From Crocodylus rhombifer (Eukaryota > Chordata > Crocodylia > Crocodylidae): a stretch of DNA of 64,000 nucleotides. Shown here piece after piece: positions 1-12,857 of the stretch. Where the stretch lies: positions 565,464 to 629,463 of the forward strand of contig JAVSML010000028.1 in assembly GCA_038503035.1 (NCBI GenBank), in the 5' to 3' direction. The notes below the pieces were generated by a model. It saw only the letters and a list, made by a program, of their open reading frames with translations, was not told the DNA's origin and did not search any database. A program made the translations under genes and the position numbers. Each line of letters opens with the position of its first letter. The stretch's first letter is position 1.

Positions 1-3000
1 GGACTAACCAAGTGGGAACTCTTAGTTAATTTCTTTATCTCTTTTATTATCACTGTCAATTTTAATCTGTATTGTTATGTTATCTGTTTATTAACTTAAC
101 CTTTTTACTAACTGTCATATGTGCAAACTATATCTTTTGTTCTTATAAGTGAAATTTATTCTTTTTTATAAGTAAACTTGTCATTGCTTTCCTTCCCAAC
201 ATCGTCTCCTCGATCCTGAACCAAAAAGCCCAGTGGCTAATAAAGTTGCAGGGCTCAGTCAGTCTGCAACTAAATTAATATACTCACAGTGCCCAGCTGG
301 CCTGTGACACACCAGCAACAGGAGCCAGTAATGGTCCCTTTGTTGCTGAGTGTTGCACCCTGTCTGCTCCCCGGAGCCCCCTCCCTCTCCCTCTGCTTCC
401 TGAGACCTGTAGTCTGCAGCAGGCTTGGGCCCACAGTGGGGTGTGGGAACCAGACTACGTTTATCAGGGTGCTCTGGGCATGTGGCTGTAATTGGCTACA
501 ATGACCAAAAAAGCTGATAGCTGATAAGGTCATTTCTCCTTTTATCAGTGCTGATCCAATAGCAAGTTATATATATTTTAACAACCAAGTTGTTAAAAAT
601 AAGACTTGTTAGTATAAGAATACTAACAAGATGTTAATATAAAAATAATCTTCCTTTAGTAACTTTATTATAGTAACTTTTTAAATCAAGACTGGACATC
701 TGTCTTAAGAGGCTCTCTGCTTCAATCACAAGGTTTGGGAGATCTGCAGGAAGTAGTGAGTGATATTCTGTGGCCTGTGTTATGCAAGAGGTCATAGTGA
801 TCTCTCTTCCCCTTTAAAATAAATTAATCAACTTGAGGCTGAATTAAGGTAATGGTCTGTTGAATACAGTAATTTTCCCAGAGATGAGCTATCATTCAGG
901 GTAGAGAAATACAGGGATATACTGCCAGATGCATTAACTTCACTTTCTTATGTACAGAGCAAGCTAAATTCATACAGAACGATGTAGTAGGTTTTTATGT
1001 CTCTAGTTGTGCACTAAAAAAGCACTGTATATTATGGTCTGCAGATATATAGTTGCCCTATCCTGGTTAATAGGAACGGGTGATGCTGTAGTATAGTTAG
1101 TGCAGACTTGCTGATTAGGTCAGTTTGGGGCCTCTGTCCTTGATACATGGTGATTTACCTGCTATAATTTCCTTAGCACTAATCTTCAGCATGCTGATTC
1201 TTTCACACCTTCTTTCTGCTTCAGTAGTCAAGCCTGATTTAGTTTTAACTCTTAATTCAGTTGAATAAAATGCCTGTTGAAATGGAGTTTACTTTCCTAC
1301 TTACAGAACGTTATCCTTACTTGTGTTTTTATCCCCACTTTTTACTCTCTGTTTTTGCATACACCATGCTAAATGCATCACTCCACTTTCTAGGACTTGT
1401 ATGGGACATACCTCCAGGGACCTACATCACCGACAAGCACTCAGTATCTAAGATGAGCTGGTTTTCTGCTATGGCTGCCACTAGTGTAAGCACCACAATA
1501 TTGTCTTGGTAGAACGGCAACAGTTAATGCTCTGATGTATGTTTAACATTGGAATTTGGAGATTTGTAACATTTACATCTATTGCATGATTAGAAGAATA
1601 GGCAGAAACACCCACAAGACTCTGCCTGGACATCACCAGTTTCAGGATGAAGTGTCGTCATCTGGATTGTCTGTATCATGACTCAAGGCAGTGTAGGTTC
1701 AAATAAATCTGGGGAACATTGCAAAGTCTTGTGATGTGTGCCCAAGCAGGGCTGTCACAAAATGGGACAGACTGATTTTTTACAGGGCATGAGAGTTTCT
1801 TATGAACCATCACACACTTTACATCATATGTATTGTCTCTCATGGGGTCCTTCATAATTGCAGGTTATAAACTGATGCTATTCTTCTATGAGAGAAAGAA
1901 ACTTTCTTACAGATTTAATTTGACTCTGTGCTTGGGAAAGCAGGGTGTGAATGGGCCATTGTCAAGGCAATCCCCTATTCAGAAAAATGATGGAGGAAGA
2001 AATGTCAGAGGGAGATGGGCGCAGCACCTAGGATTAACTGTAGCAAGAACAGGATAACACCAAGCTAATATTTAGATAGCACCTCTTGTGCAAACATCCC
2101 GTAGTGCTCTGCCTTTATAAGCATGCTTTTAAACTTGGCCCATGTTAAAAGGATCCCCTTACTCAGCACACAAATGTACTGCACCAAGCTGAGGTATTCT
2201 GGGAACACTTTACAGATTGCAGCTCTTGAAACTTGGCAGGTGTAGCAGGTGGCCATGCCCTTGCTGGCTGGCCTTGCTCTAATCCTTTTTAGTGTAATAA
2301 CCCTGGATAGTCTAGGGCTCCTGTACCTTTGCCTGCTTTCAGCCAGAGGCCTCCCTGGTTCTTCTTTAGTGGATGCAGGTAGGGACATCCACAGTCAGAC
2401 CCTGGGTTCACAACAAATCACTGCATGTTACTGAAATTCATCCTTGGGGAGGTGGAAAGTGGCAGACTTTAAGCAACAGGCCCAGTAATGAAATTGTCTC
2501 TTCTAGTTGGAGAGAATGGCAGCATTTTAGTAAGGCACAATGTTATTACCTAATTGGAATTTTTATTCTGGACTACACCCATGTTATTGCAAAAAGTGTC
2601 ATCGTTTGTTTAATGCTCCAAATGATCAGAACTCTGGGTTCATGACTTTTCCAGTAACACAGTGCCCCTTCCTCCATGCCAGAGCTTTGCTTTAGCTTGT
2701 TATTTAGCATCTCTCAGTTCTGTTCCATCTGGAACCGTTCAACTCCCATCCACCCTCATACACAGTGTCATTTTCTAATTTGCTGTACTCTGTGACTGAC
2801 AGTGACAAACTCAAGTCAAGGAACTCAAGAAGCACATTGAATGTGTATCAAATGATGTAGGGAGCTATAGCTTACCCTTTGACTTTCAAATCCATCATGA
2901 TTTTGACTTGCAGCATACTTTTATGGTGTCAGGAAATAAGTGTTATAGCTTCACTCTGAAAATTGCTATAGTTGATGACTTAATGGCTGCAACTACGTAA

Positions 3001-3360
3001 GATAGCAGCTTGATATCCCCTCCCTACCCCCCACTTATTAGTAAAATACCAGAGAGCTAGGGGAGGGGAAGGAAGAGAGGGAGAACAAATAAACAAAAGC
3101 AAATTGCACAGATTTCACTGCAATTTCAAATCTCACTGAAGAAATAAGGGCATCCCAACATTGCTGTCATTTTGATATCACATTGTTGCTGTATTGCAAT
3201 ACTTCTTTCTGTATTTTCCCTGGCACTTTGGTGGTGACTTCTGCACCCTGTAGGGATTTACCAGTACGGGACCTGGCAGCTCTAAGTTCTTTTTTTGGGG
3301 GAGCCAGCAAAGTTCCAACTGTTGACACTGCTGACATGGTGGCACCTCCACAAGAGCTTG
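1..3360. other. Mostly unique AT-rich DNA
   Basis: No coding region, LINE domain or terminal-repeat element is recognised here. Open frames are short (107 codons or fewer) and show no family resemblance. This is consistent with intergenic or intronic vertebrate sequence. A short C-rich stretch around 360-420 is the only compositional departure I noticed. Confidence 0.5.
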
Positions 3361-3368
3361 CCCTGTAG

Positions 3369-3610
3369 CAGCAACTCTCAACCAGGGTGCCCTGGGGTGT
3401 CATGAGATGTGAGGAGATAAATGAGGTGTGAGGAGATAAGCTAAGCAGATAAATGCAGGCTCAGACTTGTCCCTGCCTGAATGATCCCACAGTCCCTTTC
3501 TAAGGAGGTAAACGCTGTAATATATACATTAGGTTTCTGAATTGGTTAGGTTTGCTACAAACAAAAGTTATGGAGGGCTTCCTGAAGTTCAGAAAGGTTG
3601 AGGACCCCTA
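3369..3610. mobile_element. Short non-autonomous hAT-type element (Charlie-like ends)
   Basis: The left end reads CAGCAACTCTCAACC. The right end, read on the opposite strand, is TAGGGGTCCTCAACC, giving imperfect terminal inverted repeats of the style seen in Charlie/MER20-like hAT elements. The flanks are ccctgtag (3361-3368) and ccctatag (3611-3618), an 8-bp duplication with 7 matches. An 8-bp target duplication is the hAT hallmark. The 242-bp body has no coding capacity, so it needed transposase in trans. A short direct repeat (gaggtgtgaggagataa-like) lies near its left side. Confidence 0.8.
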
Positions 3611-3780
3611 CCCTATAGCATCCCTGATAGAATCCATTGGCTTTTACAGATATGTCAGCCATCTCCAGTAGAACAGAGGTGGCATACAATCTGAACCAAT
3701 GGCTTAGTTAAACGGGTTTCTTTTTTATCTTCTGGGCATTATGCCTGGTAGTTGCATGCAAGAGTTGTTCCTCATGTTTT

Positions 3781-3903
3781 TTAGAACAGGTTGGATAAAC
3801 AGTTGTCTAGAATGGTTTATTCGAAAATGATCCTGCCTTGAACAGGGGGTTGGACTGCACAACTTTCTGAGGAACCTTCCAGCTCTACTTTTCCTCTGAT
3901 TCC
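3781..3903 (+). mobile_element. CR1 LINE 3' tail fragment
   Basis: The sequence follows the stereotyped end of CR1: ggttggataaacag, then a stretch like cctgccttgaacagggg, then gttggactgcacaactttct, ending in a degenerate cctctgattcc octamer region. The same motifs in the same order end the larger CR1 copy at 14.3-15.3 kb. Only about 120 bp remain, so this is an extreme 5' truncation, as is usual for CR1. No coding part is left. Confidence 0.85.
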
Positions 3904-6883
3904 TCCTTTCCTGGTGGATACACAGTCAAAAAGGGGCTGATGCTTGGGTTTTCTTGACTTGCTCTTGTGGAACTCCTAGGGTCAATTGCACCCAAGACTA
4001 AATCCTGTTTCATCAGTTAGGCATCTAAGTGCTTCTTTGCTTGAGTCCATGAAGAACTGTGAAGTGTTTCTTCCTTTTTTATGTCCCTCAACTTTGCCTT
4101 AAGACTAAGATGTGAAACGTGATGAGAAAAAGGACCCACAGTCTATGCTACTGGTTTTTCAGGGATACTAGCAAGGTAAAATAGGATTGCACTTAGGTAG
4201 AAGAGATTCTGGTCCCAAGAGTCAGAATCAAGAATCTATGGTCTAGATTCTGTTTCATTGGGCATGTGGACAAAAACACCTAAGTGAAATCTTATTCCAT
4301 CCTTCTCGAGTCCCCAAAAAAGCAGTTAATGCACAAATTGAGTGGGATCTCCTCATCCTCACTATTTGTAAGATGATGATGTGTTCAAAAAGTGGATGCA
4401 TTAGATGCATTAATGGATTTTCAGGACTTTAACAGGGTGAAACAGACTATCTATTAAATGCATAGATCCACTAAGATGCCCAGTAGGTAGAATAGAATTT
4501 GATCTAATATTCATGCGGATGACTGAGACTTCTCTGGTTGCCCAGTGACTTGCGTAGCACTACCAAAATGGCAACAGCTGGTTTGAGACCCAAAGAAAGT
4601 ATGAAAAACCCTTACTCAAGATATGGAAAGAGTTTGCCTATTAGAAGGCATTAGCTGTCCATCTGCTTGGTGCCACCAAGCACTCAGCAGATCAAAGTCA
4701 GCTCATTTATTGGCCCAGAGGGGAGCAGGTGCAGGGAGAGGGAACCCACCCACTGCTGCCACTGGCCCAGTCAGGAATGGAATAGAGTAACTGGGACTGA
4801 AGTCACAGCAGGCAGGTCTCTCCTTTCTGCACCCAGTGGGGTAAGTAGAGAGGGGAAAGAGGGGAGAACTGAGAGGGGAGGGAAACAAAGAACAAAGAAA
4901 GAAAAGCGGGGGGAGGAGTTGCCAGGAACAGAGAAGATGATCTCCTGATGTGAAGACTTTAAAAAAAAATTCCCAGCTGCTGCTATTGCAACATGTGCTA
5001 AACAGTTTATGCAGGTATGTATGTATGTCAGAATATAAACTGCATTTGGACAGATGAACAAATTATACCAAGTTTAAAAGCAGGAGGATTTACCATGTCA
5101 GTTGTTTAATGTGTCCACTCCTATCTCATGGAAGCTCAGCTTGAGCAACTAGCTTCTGAAATGAAACAAGGTTAAGCTGCTCTTCTTCAGCTTCCACTTA
5201 CTGTGGGATAGCAGAAGGCAGGGGAAATGATTATTACAGAATAGTGGACACATGGGAAGTTCCCACCCATGCCCTTTTAACTCTGTATCATTTGTGTATC
5301 TGGCTATACCATCTGTCAAAGAGATGTCTCTTTTTGTGTTTATCTAGTATATAGCATAACATGGCTCTGATTCTGATTGAGGCTTTTGCCCTAACATCCT
5401 AACATTGTACAAATCAGAATTAATGTAGATTAATTTATCTTATTAATTATGTAGATTAATTAGAATGTAATTGTTTCCATGTAATGGCATTGTTTCCATT
5501 AGAATGTCATTGTTTCTTTCTCTAATTCACCAGAGTTAAATGTTTCCTGAAAAAGTAGGCTATTCAGACTGAAATGTAACCTGCAATACAAAATGAGGTA
5601 TTCCTGTTAATAAGGCTCAGCTAATGCATTGCGTGAATCAATCAAGCCCTTGTGTCCCCAGTTCTGAAAGATACTGCACTAGTTCTTACTCTATTAAGGG
5701 CAAGTAATTCAAATTCCAAATCTCTCCTTCAGGTTCTAAGCTCCAGGAAATTCCTGCCGACTTCAGTGGGAGTTTAAGTATAATGTGAGCTAAGACCGCA
5801 AGATTTACTTCTGTGTGTATCATTACTTACTTTTACAGTATTTGTTTGTTCATTTGTTTTTTTAAAAGATTTGATAAGTTTTATAAGAAGAAAACTCTGA
5901 CTTGAATTATAATTGCTCTTACCTCTGTTGTGTGACATGTTTTTTATGGTTCTGTGTTTGAATTTGTTTTATTTTGTTTTGTTACCTGGAAAATGTTTAA
6001 GATTTATAGCTTATGCTTTCATTTCCAAGGCAGATTGCTCATTGATGACTGGATTTTTCTGTGTCTATGTGACTGTTTTTAAAGCTGAAAGAAAAGGACA
6101 TTGTTGGACTGCTTCCTCAATGCACATAAAGTAAAGTAATATCTGCCATAGGGGGAATTTAATGCATTAGACACATACACTTTTATATTCTTTCCTGAAA
6201 GATGCATTTGATTCACTCTGTCATGACAACCATGCTATCCCTATCAGCTGAATTAATCTCTTCTATCTAAAATGTTCACAAGTAGTTCTTTTAAAAATAT
6301 TATATATAATTTGCAATGTCATGAAAACAGAGAAAAGAGTCGGGCCTAACTGTACAAACACTGTGTGCTATTTTCCCAAGATTCTTCCTGTGATCCAGAG
6401 TTAAGCCAATCCACACCAGGTTCTGGCAGTTGAAACTAGGAGCCAAAATCCTACAGGAGTGAAAAGTGATGGAGAAGTGTGTGAGAGCACAAGCACAAAA
6501 CTACTTTAACTCTGGGATATGGACTACCACAGTTGGCTTGGCTGGAAAGGAAAGGGTCACGCAGCACAAGTAGCTGGGAAATGCACTAACTCAGTGAATC
6601 CTGACTACAGCTTCTCATTTTTGGGATTCTCTTAGATCTCATATTGGACACTTCAGCTGCTGGTGCTGAAGGGAACTATAGAATCATTGTGTGCTCCTGC
6701 CCCAAATGGGGTAGGAAACTCAGTATCCTGGGTGCAATGTTGAGAGTTGAAAGCATCACCACTTATTATGATTAGGTTTTGTTCATTTGCTTCTCAGGCC
6801 ATTTGAGCAGAATTGTGCTTTATGTGAGACAGAGTCTAGATCAGGGATGCATACTGTTGCCCCACCACTAGCAGGGCATAGAG
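3904..6883. other. Mostly unique AT-rich DNA
   Basis: No gene is recognised. A purine-rich G/A stretch runs from about 4836 to 4937. Short direct repeats built on attgtttccat and gtagattaat occur at about 5420-5520. One old palindromic repeat at 5722-5800 is listed separately. Confidence 0.5.
5722..5800. repeat. Old palindromic repeat, 'gacttcagtgggagttt' type
   Basis: It contains cctgccgacttcagtgggagttt. This is typical of a dispersed sauropsid repeat built around a palindromic 'actgaagtcaatggg' core. Similar cores occur at 17.4, 21.2, 27.2 and 30.2 kb. I recognise the pattern but cannot name the family. Confidence 0.4.
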
Positions 6884-7266
6884 CAGGGGTGGGCAAAATA
6901 TGGCTGGTGGGCCAGATTCAGCCCACTAACTGATTGGATCCAGCCTGAGGGGGGGTGCCTACCAATTGATTTGTTCTGGCCCAAGGCTATACCTGCAGCA
7001 CTCCACACAGGGTCCTGCCCAGCCTGCACCATGTTCCAGCCTGCACCCACAGCTTTTGCCAGGGCTGCTCCCAGTGCACCTGCAGCTGTCTGGGTGCTGC
7101 TCCAGTCCCCCTGCCTACAGTGGCAGCTCCTCCTCCTCCTCTGATGCTCTGAGCCAGGAGGAAGCTTCAGCCAGGTAGCTCCTGCCCCAGCACATGGGGC
7201 TGTGGCTCTAGCTCCAGGCTGCCTTCCACCCACTGAACTGAGCCACCCAAATGATTGCCCATCCTG
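6884..7266. mobile_element. Non-autonomous hAT element with GTGGGCAAA ends
   Basis: The left end is CAGGGGTGGGCAAAATATGG, followed by a ctggtgggccag stretch. The right end on the other strand is CAGGATGGGCAATCATTTGG, followed by gtggctcag. The flanks gcatagag (6876-6883) and gcagaaag (7267-7274) match at 6 of 8 positions, fitting an aged 8-bp hAT target duplication. The 383-bp interior is C-rich (cctgcaccc-type motifs) and non-coding. The 'ggtgggcaaa...ggcc' terminus is a familiar hAT style in amniote genomes. Confidence 0.8.
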
Positions 7267-8842
7267 GCAGAAAGCCTGTTCCAAAGAGAGGCCAAGAGTG
7301 AGGATGTATAGAATCTGTCACCAATTAGGCAGTTTTGGGGCACAAGCACATAGGGCACAAGCACATGGGATGGGTCTCCTCATGTTCCTGTGCCCATAGT
7401 TGCACCTCTCTGCATTGTGTACTTGCTTTGCTGTAGAGAGAGCCTCTCTTATCCTGAATAATTAGGGCAGTATTAAGGCCTTTTCCTTACCCGGAAAGTA
7501 ATGGGTATAGGGGGATACCAGGTCCTACCTGAGGTTGCATTTGTTTATAAAACTCTGGGAGGGACCAGAACTATTGAGCTTTGCTTCTGCTATCACAGAA
7601 ACTTTGTTAGGGTGATGTTGACAAGAAGTTAATGCCACACTGCAAGCGGTTGAAACTTTTTCCTGTCTCAGGGAAATATGACTGCTTGTTCTACTCATAT
7701 GATTGCTTGTTCTACCCATTTCCTATTTCTGAGCTTTTGTTTAAAATTAGAACATGTCAAAATCTACATTTTTGTTAAATAAAAAGTGAAACTGCTGTAA
7801 TCGCACAGCTCCACCTGCTAGTAATAGGCCTATGCCTGTCTCTAATGGCACCGATGTTTACCTTCCACCTGCAGGAAATGAGCACACACAAGATTTTCTC
7901 CATCAATTTTGCTAGCGTGCTCTCCTCACAGCAGAGGCACACCTGCTCTGACGCCTGAGTGGATTGCATCAATGAAGATTCACTTTTCCTTTCTAAGAAG
8001 CCTACAGCAATAATATATATAACTGCCCCAGCATTTTTAAAGTTTTGATCTAGGTACAGGCACTGCAAGCTCACCAAACCATTATATCTTTGGTGTCACA
8101 TATGAGACCTGTTGGCTTCATGTAACTTCATATTAGCTTAATAAGGATTTTCAGCGAGGCATGTCTTCTGAAGACTTACTTCAAATGCTGCTAGTGCCCT
8201 TAATTCTCGTTCTCTGGTGGTAGAATGTATGAATGTGTTCTAATAACCATACTAATGCAAGTTTTGTAAGTGCTATACAAAACATTTTTAATAACCACAT
8301 AATGGTAAGCTTGACTTGTTTAGCAGCCATAATAGAGCAGGGAATGAATAAATGCCTCACTGGGGGAAGCTTGTTAATAAACATCCATTCACACCTGTTC
8401 ATAACTGTGAATAGACCTGCAGACAACACAGGGCTTAAAAAAGAGCATGTGTGTCACTTTTCCATTATTCTGAAACACTTGAAAAAGTGAATCTTGTCTG
8501 TTCCCTGGAAATTCTGGCAGTGTGAGGTGAACTGCAAAGCGAGGGATAAAAATATAGGGTTTCTGCCCTTTTTCTTTACAAAGCAGGCAAGTTGGTATTT
8601 CCATCTGATTTCTTGATCTAAGCTCTGGTCTATGCTGCTTTCCTTGAAAGAGACTACGACTGTTTGGTAAACAGCTAGGATTAATGCACTAGAGATATCA
8701 TACAAGTATAACTCAGTTAATTGAAAGAAGTGATTGCTATTCAAACCAATTACATCTACTTGTTAGTTTCTATTTAATAGGGATACATGAGAAACACTTG
8801 AGAGAAATGTGTTTTTTTTAAAGATCACTTAGCTTTTCACTT
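7267..8842. other. Unique AT-rich DNA
   Basis: No repeat family or coding segment is recognised. Open frames of up to 100 codons on the minus strand (7775-8077) show no domain or compositional sign of coding. Confidence 0.5.
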
Positions 8843-9864
8843 GGGGTACATACAGACATTTGGGTTAGACTCCATTAAAAATAGCCACCTGATCTAACTT
8901 AATTCACCCATGTGCGGATTTACACTTAGATCCCTAGTTAGGTCAATGTAATTGCAGACTGTACAGAAGTTCAGGAAGGTTAGATTGGTCTAAAAATGGC
9001 CAACCTAAGTCAACCTCCGGTGTGGTCCAGCAAGACCAATCTAACTGAACTTCTTTACATTTCCCAGTGCAGCCATGGGGCTGGGAAAGCCCAAGCACTG
9101 GCCCCAGCCCTGGGGCTGTGCTTTTACTACCCCTGCACTGGCACTGGGCTATTTTAGCCCCACCAGCCCTTTACCCCACCCCACCTCTGCAGACCAGCTA
9201 GCTCTCCCCAAGCCAACCAAACCCCCTTCCAATAAGCCACTCCTGGTGCCAGTTGTATTGGTGTTCACTGGTGCTGGGAGCCAAAGAAATGTCAGGGTGG
9301 GGGAAGGAACGGGTGGGATTGGAGGTGGGAAGGACTGGTTTCCAAGGGGGTCTTGTTTGTCTGGAGGTGGGGGGGGGGGGTTGGGGGCTAAAAATAACCC
9401 CTGGTCTTGGGGGCAGAAAGCCCCCCTCACACCCTCCCTGCAGACCCCACTGATCCTGCAAAATCATTCCAGACCCAGCCAACCCCCCTGTGGACCCCAC
9501 TACCTCCCCCCAATCTCTTCCATGGATCCCACATGCCTCCTGATCCTTCCTTGATCCCCACAGACCACACTTCCTCTCTGATCCCCACAAGTCCCCTGTG
9601 GACTTTGCTTGACCCCCTGATCCCCCTTGTGGACCCCACTTCCCCTCCTGATCCCTCCCACCTCCCCCATGAACTCCATTTGCTCATCCATGCCCCCTGC
9701 CAACCCTGTTTGCCCCACAACTCCCTACCCTGTGGAACCCCACCTGCCCCCTGATCCCCCCAAGCTTCCCACTATCTCCCCCAACTCAATTTACCTTAGA
9801 ATATGTGGCCATTTTTAACTCAATCTAACCTCTCCTTACCTCCCCAAATGTCTGTACATACCCT
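8843..9864. mobile_element. TIR element with subterminal hairpin and C-rich core
   Basis: The left end GGGTACATACAGACATTTGG and the right end (other strand) GGGTATGTACAGACATTTGG match at 18 of 20 positions. This marks a DNA transposon of about 1.02 kb. Just inside the left end, agaagttcag...ggttagattggtc (about 8966-8991) is mirrored by gaccaatctaactgaacttct (about 9034-9054), giving a subterminal hairpin. The core from about 9090 to 9780 is strongly C-rich and quasi-repetitive. It has no transposase. I could not recover a target duplication, so the superfamily (hAT is my guess) is open. Confidence 0.7.
9480..9780. repeat. Diverged C-rich tandem repeat inside the 8.84-9.86 kb element
   Basis: Units combine 'gaccccactt', 'cctcctgatcccc' and 'tgtggacccc' and recur every 25-35 bp with many changes. 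The array inflates reading frames on both strands (for example 9075-9554 plus and 9198-9590 minus). These frames are proline/glycine-rich or tryptophan/glycine-rich and should not be taken as genes. Confidence 0.6.
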
Positions 9865-10249
9865 TAATATTCATTCTTCTTGCTGCAAACTTCAGAGTCA
9901 TCCAACTAGAGTGGGGAGATACTCCTGATATTTCTAATAGGAAGAAAACAAACCCTCAACTCCTTTTCCCTAACCCTAAAGACCTTTTTATATTTATGAA
10001 GAAACCAAAACAGGCTTTCTTCTTTTAAATGTGCCATTTCTATCAGGGTTCCCATTAAACAGTTTCTGTGACATGCATAGGTGAGATTTTTCTGAAATGT
10101 ATTTTCTATTACATTACAAAGAAGCTGATGTTGTGTGTACCTGTGAGCTTATTTTTCAGTGTTGCTAGAAGATGTACCCTATTTTCTAGTTGTATATTGG
10201 CATTCTTACTTCTGGATATCCAGACAACTGCATTTCATTTCACTGAATT
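9865..10249. other. Unique AT-rich spacer
   Basis: Nothing recognisable lies between the C-rich DNA transposon and the minus-strand CR1. Confidence 0.5.
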
Positions 10250-11440
10250 CATAGTTTCATAGTTTGACAGTAGCTAGGGTCAGGAGGGACCTGGACAGAT
10301 CATCTAGCCTGACCCCCTACCAGAGGCAGGAATGAATGCTGGATTCACAAGATCCCAGACAGGTGATTACCCAACTTCTTTTTGAATTTGCCCAAGGTAG
10401 GGGCGAGGACCACTTCCCTGGGAAGTTGGTTCAAGATTCTGGCCTCCCTAACTGTAAAATATTGTCTCCTGATCTCGAACCTAAACTTATTCTCCATCAG
10501 CTTATTACCATTGTTCCTCATCACCCCAGGTGGTGCTGGAACAAAAGGGCTCTTCCTATCTCCCCTGATGAATTTGTAGGCAGACACCAGGTCCCCCGTC
10601 AGCCTCCTCTTGCTGAGGAGGTTCAGGTCCCAGTCTCTCCTCATAGGGCCTGTCCTGCTGCCCTCTCAGCAAATAGGAGGTCCTCCGCTGGATTCTGTCC
10701 AGGCTGGCCACATCCTTTCTAAAGTGCGGCGCCCAGTACTGGATGCAGTCAATAATGACTCCAAGATCCCTTTCCGCCTCTGTGCTTTCAAGAGGGGAAC
10801 TCCCCAGCCTGTACGTATGCTGTGAATTCCTTCTCCCAAGGTACAGCACCCTGCATTTGTCTACGTTGAACCCCATCCTATTCTCATCTGCCCACTTTTG
10901 TAGTCTGTCTAAATCTATTTGCAGCCTCTCTCTCCCTTCAAGTGTGCCCACCTAACCCCACATCTTAGTGTCATCAGCAGACTCAGACAATGTGCTTTCA
11001 ACCCCCTTGTCCAAGTCGCTGATGAAGATGTTAAACAGTGTGGGCTCGAGGACCGAGCTCTGGGGTACCCCACTGCTCACATCTCACCAGGTTGAGTACA
11101 ACTCGTTCACCACTACTCTCTGGGTGTGCCCCATCAGCCAGTTTTTTACCCATCCAACTGTGTAAAATCAATGCCACAGTCAATCAAATGTAAAATCAAT
11201 GTCCATCAATGCCACAGTCGCTTAATTTATTAATGAGAATGGGGTGAGAGACCGTGTTAAAGGCCTTCTTAAAGTCTAGAAAGACTATGTCCACGGTGAC
11301 ACCATCATGCAAGGATTTAGTTACCTGGTCATAAAAGGCAATCGGGTTGATCAGGCAGGACCTGCCTTTGATGAACCCATGCTGGTTGCCCCTGAGCATG
11401 ATCTCCCCTGCAGGCCCCCCACAGATGTGAATTCTAAGTC
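10250..11440 (-). pseudogene. CR1 LINE reverse transcriptase fragment, 5' truncated and broken
   Basis: Minus-strand frames give CR1 reverse transcriptase and its C-terminus in order. First is a 'GNQHGFIKGRSCL' then 'FLDFKKAFNTVSHPIL' block (11196-11399). Next is a catalytic-type SADDTKMWG motif (A-D-D at about 10970-10978). Then comes 'WADENRMGFNVDKC' to 'ERDLGVIID' (10850-10950), and a C-terminal 'FRFEIRRQYFTVREARILNQLP' region (10345-10644). The 3' end at 10250-10265 holds the octamer-like catagtttcatagttt. Breaks: about 30-35 residues are missing between 'GVIID' and 'CIQYWAPHFRKDV'; a roughly 36-38 bp direct duplication sits at 11161-11219; several frameshifts separate the blocks. CR1 copies by target-primed reverse transcription; this one is dead. 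Confidence 0.93.
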
Positions 11441-12098
11441 TTGTGTGAGCCGTTTAGCACCCAGAATAAAAATATGTGTTTTGGACTAAGATTATTTTTT
11501 TTCCATATCAAAACAAAACCATGAATTCTTTTCTACTGTAGCATTCTATCGTTAATGTCCACTAGTAGTTCCTTTATTTCCCCTTTTTTTCCTTTTTATA
11601 ACATTTAAGTGTAATTTATTTTTATTTGTGTTGTTGAGAAGAAGCTAGTGGAAAACGTGCTTGTTAAAATGGCAATGAAGAAAGCAATGCTGCATATTAC
11701 ATTTCATTTCTGCATAGCTAGGGGGATTAATGTATTTGCCTTCAGCTCGTGCATTAGTATTCCCAGCTATTGAGAAACAAAACATCATGTACTTTTTTTC
11801 CTGAGTAGTTTGTCTAGCTTTAGGTGATACACTTACTTAGTTAGACTAAAGAAACCTATTAATTTTTCACCTAATTTATTTCTGCTCCTGCGGGGTGTTA
11901 CTTCATTGTAAGAAGTAAGACAAGCTTTTAGTGGCCTTTGGTTGGTTTTGTTATTTTTAAAAGTTGTCAGAATCTACAGAACTTGTAGCAGCAGGACACA
12001 AATCATGACTCTGTTCCCAAATGACCTATTGATCATCAGAAAGTCACCTAGGTCTCAAAAGGTTTTCTTCCATGTGTGCATCAGCACAAAGAAAAAAC
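11441..12098. other. Unique AT-rich DNA
   Basis: No gene or repeat is recognised. The stretch at about 11640-11790, with taatgtatttgccttcagc and agctcgtgcattagtattcc, has a dense, non-repetitive look that could reflect conservation, but I have no direct evidence. Confidence 0.4.
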
Positions 12099-12122
12099 AA
12101 AGAAAGAAAGAAAGAAAGAAAG
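12099..12122. repeat. (AAAG)n microsatellite
   Basis: About five to six tandem aaag units follow an A-rich run. This is a simple repeat likely to be length-variable. Confidence 0.9.
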
Positions 12123-12857
12123 TTAAAAATCAGATTTACAGAATTCTGTGCCCTCAAGAGCCACCTAATCCTGGGAAAAATCTGATCTTTTCTGAGTAAT
12201 TAACTTTCTTTTACAATTGCAGCATTAAGTCTCTAAACTGGGCCAATTGCTATGGAGGCTTCTTGCTATCTACCTGGTGTTGCTACTCAATAATAAAATT
12301 TGAATAACGAAAAAAAGAATGCCATAGGCAGTGTATACACATGTATGATTGTGTGAATTTATGCAGGACTTTTATAAGTAACTAGTGACTTTGGTAGCAC
12401 AATTTCTCTTGTACGTATGATATTTACATGGGTAAACATGACATATTTTACATAAATGTGATGGCTATATTTTTGGTGGTACCAGAACTAGTTTCACGAG
12501 GACTGGTAAGAAGGAATCTGATGAGCCCAAGCCTATGCTGTACACTGCTTTGCCAGAATAGCTGTTTCTGCCACGAAAAAAAAATTGCCTCATGTCAGGA
12601 GAACCACCATTTCAATTTAGGGGGCACAAAATAAAACCCTGAGGCCAAAAGTGTACAAGTGCCCAGAGGAACTACCACCATCTCATAATCACTAAAGGGT
12701 GGTGATTGTTATAATAGCATTAATCTGCTAAGAAAAAGGAAGACAGCTTTGCTTTTAAATCATGTTTAACTGAAAGTAAGGAAAGAGAATGAAAAAAAAA
12801 CAAACCTTCTCACACCATGGTTTCCAGGTAACAGAGCGATGGAGTAAGTCAACTCTC

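Noticed and set aside
5000..5030. gtatgtatgtatg short tandem repeat
   Set aside because: Only about three units, below what I would annotate as a microsatellite.
9075..9590. Overlapping proline-rich and glycine/tryptophan-rich frames on both strands
   Set aside because: Produced by the C-rich quasi-tandem core of a DNA transposon.
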